Positions 58,001 to 64,000 of a DNA stretch of 64,000 bases are shown here, in pieces. A model generated the notes under the pieces. The model was given only the letters and a program-made list of their open reading frames with translations, did not search any database and had not been told where the DNA came from. Position 1 is the first letter of the stretch. The number at the start of each line of letters is the position of its first letter. The position numbers and the translations under genes are program-made. Source of the DNA: Hydrogenobacter thermophilus TK-6 (GTDB lineage: Bacteria > Aquificota > Aquificia > Aquificales > Aquificaceae); assembly GCF_000010785.1 (NCBI RefSeq), contig NC_013799.1:744001-808000 (forward strand), read 5' to 3'.

Positions 58001-59413
58001 TTCACCCTCAATGTATCCACTGACCTTCTCGGCGAGAGCTAAAGGAGGTAAGACTGAGAGCCTTTCCACATCCGCGGGTTTTAGCACCTTTGGTGGTCTG
58101 TGAATCTTTGCATTTATCTTCACCCTTCCCACTCTTGAAAGGTCGTACCTGGTTATGTCTTCAAAGTAAAGGGAGAAGTGGGACCTTGCCCTGCTTACCA
58201 GGTGTTCCAGCTCCATCACCATAGGTTCTACAGCTCTTAGCTTCTTGTATATATCTACAAGAGCTATGTCTCTAAAGGTAAAACGGGCAGGTATTATAAT
58301 AGGACTTCTTTTGTCAGGGTCCCGCGGTGAAGTTTCCGCAATTAAAGTTTCTATAATGATCTTTCCATAAGGGCTTTTGACGGCGCTATCTCTAGGTACT
58401 GCTGTCAAAAGGTCCAGCCTTATTCTCTCGTCTTTGAGCAGTCTCTTGAGGTCCTCAGCATCCTCTATATATCTCTCCTCTAAGAATTCTTCCTCTTTAC
58501 CCTTTCCTTCAAGTTTTCCTTTGTATCTAAGAATAGCAAACAGGTAATTGTTAGATAGGTCTTCCACTCTGTATTCTTCACCCGTTTGTTTATCAAACAG
58601 ACGCCCACCTTCTGAAAAGAAGGCTCTGGTTTCTGGATAAAAGTACTTTAGAATGTCATAGGCGGTTTCTAACCCAAAGGCTCTGAATATGTACGAACCG
58701 CTTATCTTCTTCTTGTCAACCCTCGCAGTCAGGATATCTGTAGTGCTTGAGAGTTCAAACTCTATCCTTGAACCCTTGTCTGGTATTATGCTGGCTCTGT
58801 ATATGATCCTTACTATGGTGGTGTCTTTCTGCCTTTCTTCCTTCTCCTCAAAAAACACGCCAGGAGATCTTATAAGCTGACTTACCACTATTCTCTCGCT
58901 TCCGTTAATCACAAAGGAGCCTGTTTCTGTCATCATAGGTATTTCGCCAAAGTAAACCTTTTTGGGTTCAAGAGCCTTTTCCCCCTTTTTGGTCTTCACC
59001 TTTAACCTCACAAGCACCCTCAAGGGTACCGCGTAAGTAAATCCCTTAGTTTTACACTCTTCTACCGTATACTTTTCCTTGTATGTAAGCAATGTACCAC
59101 ACTTGGGGCATTTTACTCCATATCCACCAAGAAAACTCTGGTCGTTGTATGCTTTGTATCCACACCTATTGCACTCCCACTCGCCTACCTCATATCCTAA
59201 GTACTCAACGGTGATCTTCTCATCTGGGTCCTTGAAGGGAAAGGAGGTTTTGAATATATACTCAAGACCCTTAGATTCGCGCTCATGGGGAGATTTTTTA
59301 AACTGCAGAAAGCTCTCAAAGGATTCTTTTGGTAAAAACAGAAGGTGGGGAGGCTCAAGTATTTCTGACCTTCTTCCAAAGAACTTCCTAGGTAAGGATA
59401 AGTTTCTTCTCAT
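55004..59413 (-). CDS. rpoB: RNA polymerase beta subunit with an N-terminal Cys4 insert
   Basis: A 1469-residue subunit. Conserved blocks include [20 protein letters not shown] (rifampicin region), [27 protein letters not shown] and [16 protein letters not shown]. Between the N-terminal lobe strand [10 protein letters not shown] and [19 protein letters not shown] there is an insert with CNRC (81-84) and CPKC (102-105), a predicted zinc ribbon not found in the Escherichia coli protein. It has its own promoter, downstream of a terminator after rplL. Confidence 0.98.
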   Translation of the reverse strand: MRRNLSLPRKFFGRRSEILEPPHLLFLPKESFESFLQFKKSPHERESKGLEYIFKTSFPFKDPDEKITVEYLGYEVGEWECNRCGYKAYNDQSFLGGYGVKCPKCGTLLTYKEKYTVEECKTKGFTYAVPLRVLVRLKVKTKKGEKALEPKKVYFGEIPMMTETGSFVINGSERIVVSQLIRSPGVFFEEKEERQKDTTIVRIIYRASIIPDKGSRIEFELSSTTDILTARVDKKKISGSYIFRAFGLETAYDILKYFYPETRAFFSEGGRLFDKQTGEEYRVEDLSNNYLFAILRYKGKLEGKGKEEEFLEERYIEDAEDLKRLLKDERIRLDLLTAVPRDSAVKSPYGKIIIETLIAETSPRDPDKRSPIIIPARFTFRDIALVDIYKKLRAVEPMVMELEHLVSRARSHFSLYFEDITRYDLSRVGRVKINAKIHRPPKVLKPADVERLSVLPPLALAEKVSGYIEGELITEQMLKEVFKTKDQVRVRDYTEGAARFVLPVDLVNTVKYLIDLRFGREKKDDIAYLGNRRVRSIGELLENQARIGVARMEKFFRDRCTVANPEDPHLKPQDLLNPRYLTSALYEFLKGGLLSQYLDNTNPLSALTHKRRLSALGPGGLTRESAKFEIRDVHPSHYGRICPIETPEGQNIGLVTSLTVYAQINEFGFIITPYRKVIDGKVTDEIEYLAAYEEENYVIAQYTPTDEEGKINADRVLARYKNDIQIVKPQQVNYMDVSPRQVVSVSASLIPFLEHDDANRALMGSNMQRQAVPLVFTSSPLVGTGMEKKVAYDSAAVIVAKRGGIVEEVDSKRIIVRVNPEEIDPNDPTDIGIDIYELKKMQRTNQNTCINERPLVFKGQKVSKGDVLADGQSTQMGELALGKDVLVAFMPWRGYNFEDAIVISERLVKDDVFTSIHIEELEVEARETKIGYEEITRSVPGIPERMLAHLDEFGIVRIGTYVKPGDILVGKVTPKGEQQLTPEEKLLQAIFGEKSRDVKDTSLRCPPGVEGVVVDVQVFARKVGERRNYLTEHVERQEREALRNELEKRKKLLVEGRNRIIRDLVLGKKTDKDITVKKKTYKAGTVIDEKTFEVLLNYIVAKPENLFEDKDLCNRINEIRDRTKAQVELLERIYKEKEESIGKRSELPPGVVTLVKVYIAQKRKIKVGDKMAGRHGNKGVISVVLPVEDMPFLPDGTPVDIVLNPLGVPSRMNVGQILETHLGWALKELGKKLGELIEHMASRQEIVEFLKKVYSVGDTKDGENTKYIESFLNSLSDEDFIKVVESYAEKGIPVATSVFEGANEEHIKELLKMAGLPEDGRITLYDGRTGEPFDTKVTVGYMYMLKLIHMVDDKIHARSTGPYSLVTQQPLGGRAQFGGQRLGEMEVWALEAHGAAYTLQEMLTVKSDDIEGRTKVYEAIVKGKYTYTPGIPESFRVLVRELKALGLNVKCENGESKPCDQIEIEEEER

Positions 59414-59449
59414 GGTCTAACCCTCTTTATATACTCTGGGAAACTTATA

Positions 59450-59478
59450 AGTATAAAGTAGGTTAACTAAAAAGTCAA
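59450..59478 (-). promoter_or_regulatory. Consensus promoter of rpoBC
   Basis: Minus-strand TTGACT (59473-59478), a 17 bp spacer and TATACT (59450-59455), about 37 bp before the rpoB ATG. It lies directly after the rplL terminator. Confidence 0.7.
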
Positions 59479-59480
59479 GT

Positions 59481-59511
59481 AAAAAGAAAAACCCCCACAC
59501 TGCACTGGGGG
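59481..59511 (-). terminator. Rho-independent terminator/attenuator between rplL and rpoB
   Basis: Minus-strand CCCCCA, 8 nt loop, TGGGGG, then TTTTTCTTTTT. A 6 bp GC-rich stem with a long T run downstream of rplL. Confidence 0.75.
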
Positions 59512-59546
59512 CTTCACCTTCAGAGAGTTTCATACCTTCCTTAGGA

Positions 59547-59930
59547 TTACTTTATTTCCACTTCTGCACCCGCTTCTTCAAGTTTTTTCTTGATGTTTTC
59601 CGCTTCCTCCTTAGAAACTCCTTCCTTCACCGGCTTTGGCGCTGATTCCACAAGATCCTTTGCTTCTTTGAGTCCCAAGCCTGTTATTTCCCTTACCACT
59701 TTTATCACATTGATCTTGTTGGCTCCAGCACTCTTGAGAATTACATCAAACTCTGTCTTTTCCTCTACCGCAGGGGCAGCAGGTCCCGCCGGTGCAGCGG
59801 CTGGTGCAGCAGCTACCATAGCTGCAGATACACCGAACTTCTCTTCAAGCTTCTTTACCAGCTCGGCAACCTCAAGAAGGGTCATGTTGCCAATTGCCTC
59901 AACGATCTCGTCAATGGTAAGTGTAGCCAT
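59547..59930 (-). CDS. rplL: 50S ribosomal protein L7/L12
   Basis: A 127-residue stalk protein. It has the N-terminal dimer domain, an Ala/Pro hinge ([20 protein letters not shown]) and the factor-binding domain with [20 protein letters not shown]. It lies 14 bp after rplJ and is followed by a terminator. Confidence 0.97.
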   Translation of the reverse strand: MATLTIDEIVEAIGNMTLLEVAELVKKLEEKFGVSAAMVAAAPAAAPAGPAAPAVEEKTEFDVILKSAGANKINVIKVVREITGLGLKEAKDLVESAPKPVKEGVSKEEAENIKKKLEEAGAEVEIK

Positions 59931-59944
59931 CTGTAAAACCTCCT

Positions 59945-60478
59945 TTAAGATTTTTTCTCTTCCAAAGCTTTTAAAGTTAAAACCAGCTTTTGGGGCACCG
60001 CCTTAAGGGCCATAATAAAGTTTATAAGAGGCGCCTGAAGGGTACCCATAAGCTTGGAGACAAGGACTTCCACAGGTGGCAATTCCGCAAGAGATTGCAC
60101 ATCCGCAGGCATTAAAAACCTACCTTGCATGTAACCACCTTTCACTTTCTCTAAGGGGTTGTCCTTGTTTAGCTCCTTCCCAAAGTCGTAGATTTTCTTT
60201 GCTATCAGGACAGGGTCACCGTAAGAGAACACTACCGCAGTAGGTCCCACCAGTACCTCCCTGTGGTCCGACAGAGGAGTATCCATAAAGGCTCTGTAAA
60301 GAAGGGTGTTTTTACCCACAAGTATCTCACCATCAGCAGATTTTATCTCGCTTCTCAGCTTAGACATACTCCCAGCATCTACGCCAGTAAAGTTTAAAAA
60401 TATCAAAAGATTGGACCTGTCAAAACGCTCCTTATAACCTCTTATTTTCTGCTCTTTCTCCTTCCAGCTCTTTCTCAT
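59945..60478 (-). CDS. rplJ: 50S ribosomal protein L10
   Basis: A 177-residue stalk base protein that binds L7/L12 dimers through its C-terminal helix. The ATG at 60478 has AAGGAGGT 4 nt upstream and is preferred over 60499. [20 protein letters not shown] and [11 protein letters not shown] fit L10. Confidence 0.95.
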   Translation of the reverse strand: MRKSWKEKEQKIRGYKERFDRSNLLIFLNFTGVDAGSMSKLRSEIKSADGEILVGKNTLLYRAFMDTPLSDHREVLVGPTAVVFSYGDPVLIAKKIYDFGKELNKDNPLEKVKGGYMQGRFLMPADVQSLAELPPVEVLVSKLMGTLQAPLINFIMALKAVPQKLVLTLKALEEKKS

Positions 60479-60488
60479 GCTGACCTCC

Positions 60489-61214
60489 TTATGCGGCAAG
60501 CTCTTGGAGTCTCCTAAGGGTTTGAGCTATGTCCACCTTAATGCCTGGGCTCATTGTACTGGATAAGGTGATGCTCCTTACATACTGACCTTTTGCACCT
60601 GGCGGTTTGGCTTTAACTATAGCATCAACGGCTGCATACACATTTTCTACAAGCTTCTTCTCATCAAAAGAAATCTTACCCACGGGGATGTGTATATTAC
60701 CCGTCTTGTCCACCCTGAACTCAACTCTACCTCTTTTTGCTTCCTCCACCGCTTGCCTTATGTTGGGTGTGACTGTGCCCGTTTTGGGGTTTGGCATCAG
60801 CCCTTTGGGACCGAGTATTTTACCAAGTTTGGCCACCTTGGGCATTATCTCAGGCGTGGCTATCACCACATCGTAATCCACCCACTCCTCTTTGAGTATT
60901 CTGTTTATAATATCCTCTCCGCCCACATAGTCCGCTCCTGCCTCCTGAGCTACTCTTTGCTGCTCACCTTCTGCCAGGACCAGCACCTTAACTTCCTTAC
61001 CAAGGCCGTGGGGAAGCACTAAGGATCCTCTCACCATCTGGTCCGCGTACTTGGGGTCCACACCCAGTTTCATGGCAAGTTCCACCGTCTCATCAAACTT
61101 AGCACCTGCTTCTTGGTGTATCTTCTTTAGCATTTGTACCGCTTCCTCTACGGTATGAAGCTTGCTTTTGTCAAATAAATTAAGAGCCTTTGTATAGCGT
61201 TTTCCTCTCTTCAT
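60489..61214 (-). CDS. rplA: 50S ribosomal protein L1
   Basis: A 241-residue L1-stalk protein and translational repressor. [20 protein letters not shown] opens it; [19 protein letters not shown] (with K before G) and [20 protein letters not shown] are signatures. The start at 61214 has AAGGAG inside the end of rplK; 61232 is also in frame. Confidence 0.96.
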   Translation of the reverse strand: MKRGKRYTKALNLFDKSKLHTVEEAVQMLKKIHQEAGAKFDETVELAMKLGVDPKYADQMVRGSLVLPHGLGKEVKVLVLAEGEQQRVAQEAGADYVGGEDIINRILKEEWVDYDVVIATPEIMPKVAKLGKILGPKGLMPNPKTGTVTPNIRQAVEEAKRGRVEFRVDKTGNIHIPVGKISFDEKKLVENVYAAVDAIVKAKPPGAKGQYVRSITLSSTMSPGIKVDIAQTLRRLQELAA

Positions 61215-61219
61215 GGCTT

Positions 61220-61657
61220 TCACTCCTTCCATCCTTCTATCTCTATGCCCATGCTTTTTGCTGTTCCTGCTATGCTTCTCATAGCTGCGTTTATGTCCTG
61301 TGTGTTCATATCCTTTAATTTTAAGCTGGCTATCTCCCTTAGCTGTTCTATGGTGATCTTACCTACCTTTTGCTTTTTGGGATCTCCAGAACCCTTTTGC
61401 ACCTTAGCAGCCTTTTTAAGAAGGTAAGAGGCGGGGGGAGTTTTCATTATGAAGGTGAAGCTCCTATCCTGATATATGGTGATCACCACAGGAACAACCG
61501 TACCTGGTTCAAACTCCTTGCTGGCTGCGTTGAACTGTTTTACAAACTCCATAATATTAACACCGTGCTGTCCCAGCGCAGGACCCACAGGAGGAGCAGG
61601 TGTAGCCTGCTGGGCAGGTAACATAAGCTCCACTGTAGCGCTTACCTTTTTAGCCAT
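61220..61657 (-). CDS. rplK: 50S ribosomal protein L11
   Basis: A 145-residue protein of the GTPase-associated centre. [20 protein letters not shown] and the C-terminal [20 protein letters not shown] are typical L11 blocks. Confidence 0.97.
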   Translation of the reverse strand: MAKKVSATVELMLPAQQATPAPPVGPALGQHGVNIMEFVKQFNAASKEFEPGTVVPVVITIYQDRSFTFIMKTPPASYLLKKAAKVQKGSGDPKKQKVGKITIEQLREIASLKLKDMNTQDINAAMRSIAGTAKSMGIEIEGWKE

Positions 61658-61666
61658 CTTTGCCTC

Positions 61667-62392
61667 CTAAAGCTTTTCCACCTGTGAAAAGTCAAGCTCC
61701 ACAGGTGTTAGTCTTCCAAATATGCTTATAAGCACCACTATCTTCTCCCTTTCGGGGTGCACCTCTTCAACAGTGCCGGTGAAGTTCATGAAAGGTCCTT
61801 CTATAACCCTTACTTGATCACCTTTCTCAAAAAGCACTTTCACGGGTCTTACACCTTTCTTTACAAAGCTGATCACCCTCTCCACCTCTTTTTCATCAAT
61901 GGGTACTACCCTACCTCCTACCAAAACAGGCTTGTAAACATGCGGCGTTTTCTCTATAGCTCTCAGGAGGGCATCGTTCATTTCAGCTTTTATAAGAAGA
62001 TAGCCTGGGAACATCTTGGATTCAAGAATTATTTTGGCTTCTACTTTGTTTTCCTTGCAATTTATCTTCTGACCAGGCTTTGATATGGGTGGTGCTTCTA
62101 TGCATGTATCACCCTCTACGCTCTCTATAACCTTTACTTCACCGTTCTCTATCCTAAATGTGGTCACACCCTTTTTACCCAGCACACTAAGATCCCTGTT
62201 GTTTCCTCTGAGGGATAGCCTGTACTTTTCTTTACCTTGCGTTCTTATTACCACCTTCTCTTCCGCAGGTACCACCACATCTTCCACATACTCTTGCAAA
62301 CCTTCCAGCTCTATAACTTTGAGCAAATTTTCCCTTGCCGTAGCTTCTTTGCCAGCCTCAACTTGCAGTGCATACCACTTAAACTCACCCAT
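61667..62392 (-). CDS. nusG: Transcription factor NusG with an inserted domain
   Basis: A 241-residue elongation/termination factor, about 60 longer than Escherichia coli NusG. The NGN domain starts [19 protein letters not shown], then an extra block of about 60 residues (from about 46 to 110, including [19 protein letters not shown]) interrupts it. NGN resumes at [14 protein letters not shown], and the KOW domain is [19 protein letters not shown]. Aquifex NusG carries a similar insert. The stop and start overlap secE by one base. Confidence 0.96.
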   Translation of the reverse strand: MGEFKWYALQVEAGKEATARENLLKVIELEGLQEYVEDVVVPAEEKVVIRTQGKEKYRLSLRGNNRDLSVLGKKGVTTFRIENGEVKVIESVEGDTCIEAPPISKPGQKINCKENKVEAKIILESKMFPGYLLIKAEMNDALLRAIEKTPHVYKPVLVGGRVVPIDEKEVERVISFVKKGVRPVKVLFEKGDQVRVIEGPFMNFTGTVEEVHPEREKIVVLISIFGRLTPVELDFSQVEKL

Positions 62393-62586
62393 CAGCTACC
62401 TCTCAAAGAAAGCAAAAGGTGTATCATCCTCGTAAAACCCACATCCAAAAGCCATAGGTATACACCTATGAGTAAAGAAAAAATTATAACACTTATGGTG
62501 GCCTTTGTCACCAGTTTTCTATCGGGCCATGTTACGCGGTCCACCTCTTGTCTTACACCTTTGATAAAGCTCTTGATCCTCTCCAT
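62392..62586 (-). CDS. secE: Preprotein translocase subunit SecE
   Basis: A 64-residue single-span SecYEG subunit. [21 protein letters not shown] is the SecE signature, followed by one membrane helix (about 29-58). The start at 62586 has GGAG upstream; the longer frame is antisense-free but runs through tRNA-Trp, so it is not used. Located between tRNA-Trp and nusG. Confidence 0.95.
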   Translation of the reverse strand: MERIKSFIKGVRQEVDRVTWPDRKLVTKATISVIIFSLLIGVYLWLLDVGFTRMIHLLLSLRGS

Positions 62587-62600
62587 ACTTTTTCTCCATG

Positions 62601-62673
62601 CGGGGCACGGAGGACTCGAACCCCCAACCGCGGGATTTGGAGTCCCGCGCTCTGCCAATTGAGCTAGTGCCCC
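62601..62673 (-). tRNA. tRNA-Trp (CCA anticodon), 3' CCA not encoded
   Basis: A 73 nt cloverleaf. Acceptor GGGGCAC pairs with GTGCCCC, T8-A9, D-arm GCTC/GAGC, and the anticodon stem-loop CGGGA-CTCCAAA-TCCCG has CCA (62638-62640 on the complement). The T-arm has TTCGAGT and discriminator G73 as expected for Trp. The gene is followed by CAT, so CCA is added later. Its first base is the last base of the rpmG stop codon. Confidence 0.95.
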
Positions 62674-62831
62674 TATTTTACCTCTCTGTGTAATGTATGC
62701 TTTTTACACCACTTGCAGTACTTCCTTAGCTCCATCCTCTGTGGATGCTTCTGTTTGTTTTTGGTAGTAGAGTAATTTCTCCTCTTGCATTCGGTACATG
62801 CAAGCATCACTATCTCTCTCACAGCTGCCAT
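62673..62831 (-). CDS. rpmG: 50S ribosomal protein L33
   Basis: A 52-residue zinc-type L33: [20 protein letters not shown] opens it, and the second zinc pair is CKWC, so the protein has the four-Cys (C+) form. The ribosome site GAGAGG upstream is shared with rpsJ. The TAG stop overlaps the first base of tRNA-Trp. It sits between tuf copy 2 and tRNA-Trp. Confidence 0.95.
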   Translation of the reverse strand: MAAVREIVMLACTECKRRNYSTTKNKQKHPQRMELRKYCKWCKKHTLHREVK

Positions 62832-63964
62832 CTTTACACCTCTCAGTCAAGGATTTGGGTAACCACTCCTGCTCCCACCGTCCTGCCTCCTTCCCTTATG
62901 GCAAATCTTAGCCCTTCTTCCATAGCCACAGGCTGTATGAGTTCCACCTCCAGCTCCACGTTGTCGCCTGGCATCACCATCTCTTGCCCCTCGGGTAGCT
63001 TTACCACTGTCCCCGTCACATCCGCTGTCCTAAAGTAAAACTGTGGCCTGTAATTGACAAAAAAGGGTGTGTGCCTGCCTCCTTCTTCTTTGCTTAACAC
63101 ATACACCTGTGCCCTGAAGCGCTTGTGTGGCTTTACAGTGCCCGGCTTTGCCAACACTTGTCCCCTCTCCACATCGTCTTTGCCTACTCCACGCAGCAAA
63201 ACCCCCACATTGTCACCAGGCAACGCTTCATCCAGTATCTTCCTAAACATCTCTATAGAAGTTGCCACTGTCTTGAGTGGTTCTTCCCTTATCCCTACTA
63301 TCTCCACCTCTTCCCCTGGCTTTAGCACTCCCCTCTCCACTCTACCTGTTACCACTGTACCACGTCCGGATATGCTAAATACATCCTCTATAGGCATCAA
63401 AAAGGGTTTGTCTGCTTCCCTTACAGGTGTTGGTACATACTCATCCATCGCTTTCAAAAGTTCTACTATGGCATTGCACCATCTGTCTGGTTTGCCTTGT
63501 TCAAGCTCCTGCAAAGCTCCCAGTGCAGAGCCTCTGATTACGGGCACCTCATCCCCTGGAAACTCATACTTAGAAAGAAGCTCTCTCACTTCCAGCTCCA
63601 CCAGGTCCAAAAGCTCTGGGTCATCCACCATATCACACTTGTTCATAAAGACCACTATGTAAGGGACATTGACCTGTCTTGCCAAAAGCACATGCTCTCT
63701 GGTCTGTGGCATGGGACCGTCTGCCGCAGACACCACCAGTATGGCACCGTCCATCTGCGCAGCGCCTGTTATCATGTTCTTGATATAGTCTGCGTGTCCT
63801 GGGCAATCCACATGAGCGTAGTGTCTTTTGGGCGTCTCATACTCCACGTGGGTGATGTTTATGGTGATGCCTCTTTCTTTCTCTTCTGGTGCTTTGTCAA
63901 TCTCTTCGTACTTGGTGCATTTGGCTTTGCCACCTGGCAACACACCTGCAGCTAAGACGCAGGT
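62828..63964 (-). repeat. Long direct repeat (tuf copy 2 unit)
   Basis: Partner of 46045-47181. Identity breaks abruptly at 63965 toward the 5' end of the gene, where six silent differences cluster in 22 bp. Confidence 0.9.
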
Positions 63965-64000
63965 GATGGCAGATGTCAGGGTAGATTTGCCGTGGTCAAC
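62843..64000 (-). CDS. tuf: Elongation factor Tu, copy 2 (5' end beyond window)
   Basis: The last 385 residues of EF-Tu, running off the right edge at VDHGKST; by comparison with copy 1 about 20 N-terminal residues are missing. The protein sequence is identical to copy 1 throughout the visible part. The DNA differs at one site (63833) in the body and at six sites within 63965-63986, all silent. Confidence 0.97.
   Translation of the reverse strand, partial: VDHGKSTLTSAITCVLAAGVLPGGKAKCTKYEEIDKAPEEKERGITINITHVEYETPKRHYAHVDCPGHADYIKNMITGAAQMDGAILVVSAADGPMPQTREHVLLARQVNVPYIVVFMNKCDMVDDPELLDLVELEVRELLSKYEFPGDEVPVIRGSALGALQELEQGKPDRWCNAIVELLKAMDEYVPTPVREADKPFLMPIEDVFSISGRGTVVTGRVERGVLKPGEEVEIVGIREEPLKTVATSIEMFRKILDEALPGDNVGVLLRGVGKDDVERGQVLAKPGTVKPHKRFRAQVYVLSKEEGGRHTPFFVNYRPQFYFRTADVTGTVVKLPEGQEMVMPGDNVELEVELIQPVAMEEGLRFAIREGGRTVGAGVVTQILD

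Noticed and set aside
62587-62658. N-terminal extension of secE
   Set aside because: Would translate through tRNA-Trp; the ATG at 62586 has its own GGAG and matches SecE.
1-64000. CRISPR array, prophage or intact mobile element
   Set aside because: No regularly spaced short repeats, integrase or phage structural genes were seen; the encapsulin is HK97-like but stands alone, with no other phage genes.

Overview
The window reads as chromosome from a thermophilic, chemolithoautotrophic bacterium of the Aquificaceae (Hydrogenobacter / Thermocrinis / Aquifex group). This is inferred from several features. Sulfur-oxidation genes sit beside biosynthesis genes. CarB is split (only the C-terminal half is here). 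NusG is enlarged, and RpoB (1469 aa) and RpoC (1566 aa) are long. There is a THEP1 NTPase and a GyrA without a GyrA box. The genome is very compact: genes overlap or lie a few bases apart, convergent genes overlap at their 3' ends, and the largest non-coding gap is about 266 bp. I see no CRISPR array, prophage, rRNA or intact insertion sequence.

Layout. 1-663 is the N-terminal part of a DEAD-box helicase running off the left edge. 836-4352 (+) holds a Tat-exported SorA-type sulfite dehydrogenase, its monohaem cytochrome c, a geranylgeranyl-reductase-family flavoprotein and an encapsulin shell protein with no recognised cargo gene. 4339-8055 (-) is leuA, an AhpF-like disulfide reductase, deoC and a TetR regulator. 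8104-12410 (-) is an unusual sulfur/electron-transfer cassette: two flavocytochrome-c-sulfide-dehydrogenase-type flavoproteins flank a Rieske protein, all three Tat-targeted and with no cytochrome subunit, followed by an APH-fold kinase-like gene. 12531-38092 is mixed housekeeping: thiE, tRNA-Leu and murJ, tRNA-Cys and rpsT, prepilin peptidase, THEP1, half carB, an NtrC-type regulator, mazG, lapA, moeB/thiF, argJ, a histidine kinase coupled to a binding lipoprotein, gpsA, gyrA, comEC, a DinG-like helicase, a Wzt-type ABC ATPase, icd, a TnpB relic, a cfa-like methyltransferase, a frameshifted outer-membrane protein, nfo and a DHH phosphoesterase.

38104-64000 (-) is one near-continuous informational gene array. 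In transcription order it is tuf (copy 2, partial), rpmG, tRNA-Trp, secE, nusG, rplK, rplA, rplJ, rplL, [terminator and promoter], rpoB, rpoC, rpsL, rpsG, fusA, tuf (copy 1), rpsJ, rplC, rplD, rplW, rplB, rpsS, rplV, rpsC, rplP, rpmC, rpsQ, ileS, then the DHH phosphoesterase and nfo. The S10 block stops at rpsQ; the usual rplN and spc genes do not follow.

Two gene sets are the best candidates for something not yet described: the FccB-Rieske-FccB cassette and the orphan encapsulin next to a flavoprotein. A third theme is expression. Many genes without a Shine-Dalgarno sequence have a TATAAT-like box 5-8 nt before the start codon, implying leaderless mRNAs. In two places divergent genes share a 19-20 bp gap with back-to-back -10 boxes. 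All three tRNAs are embedded in protein-coding transcripts. Coordinates of starts were moved inward where a Shine-Dalgarno sequence or family alignment favoured an internal start. All identifications are by reading the sequence; no database search was run.
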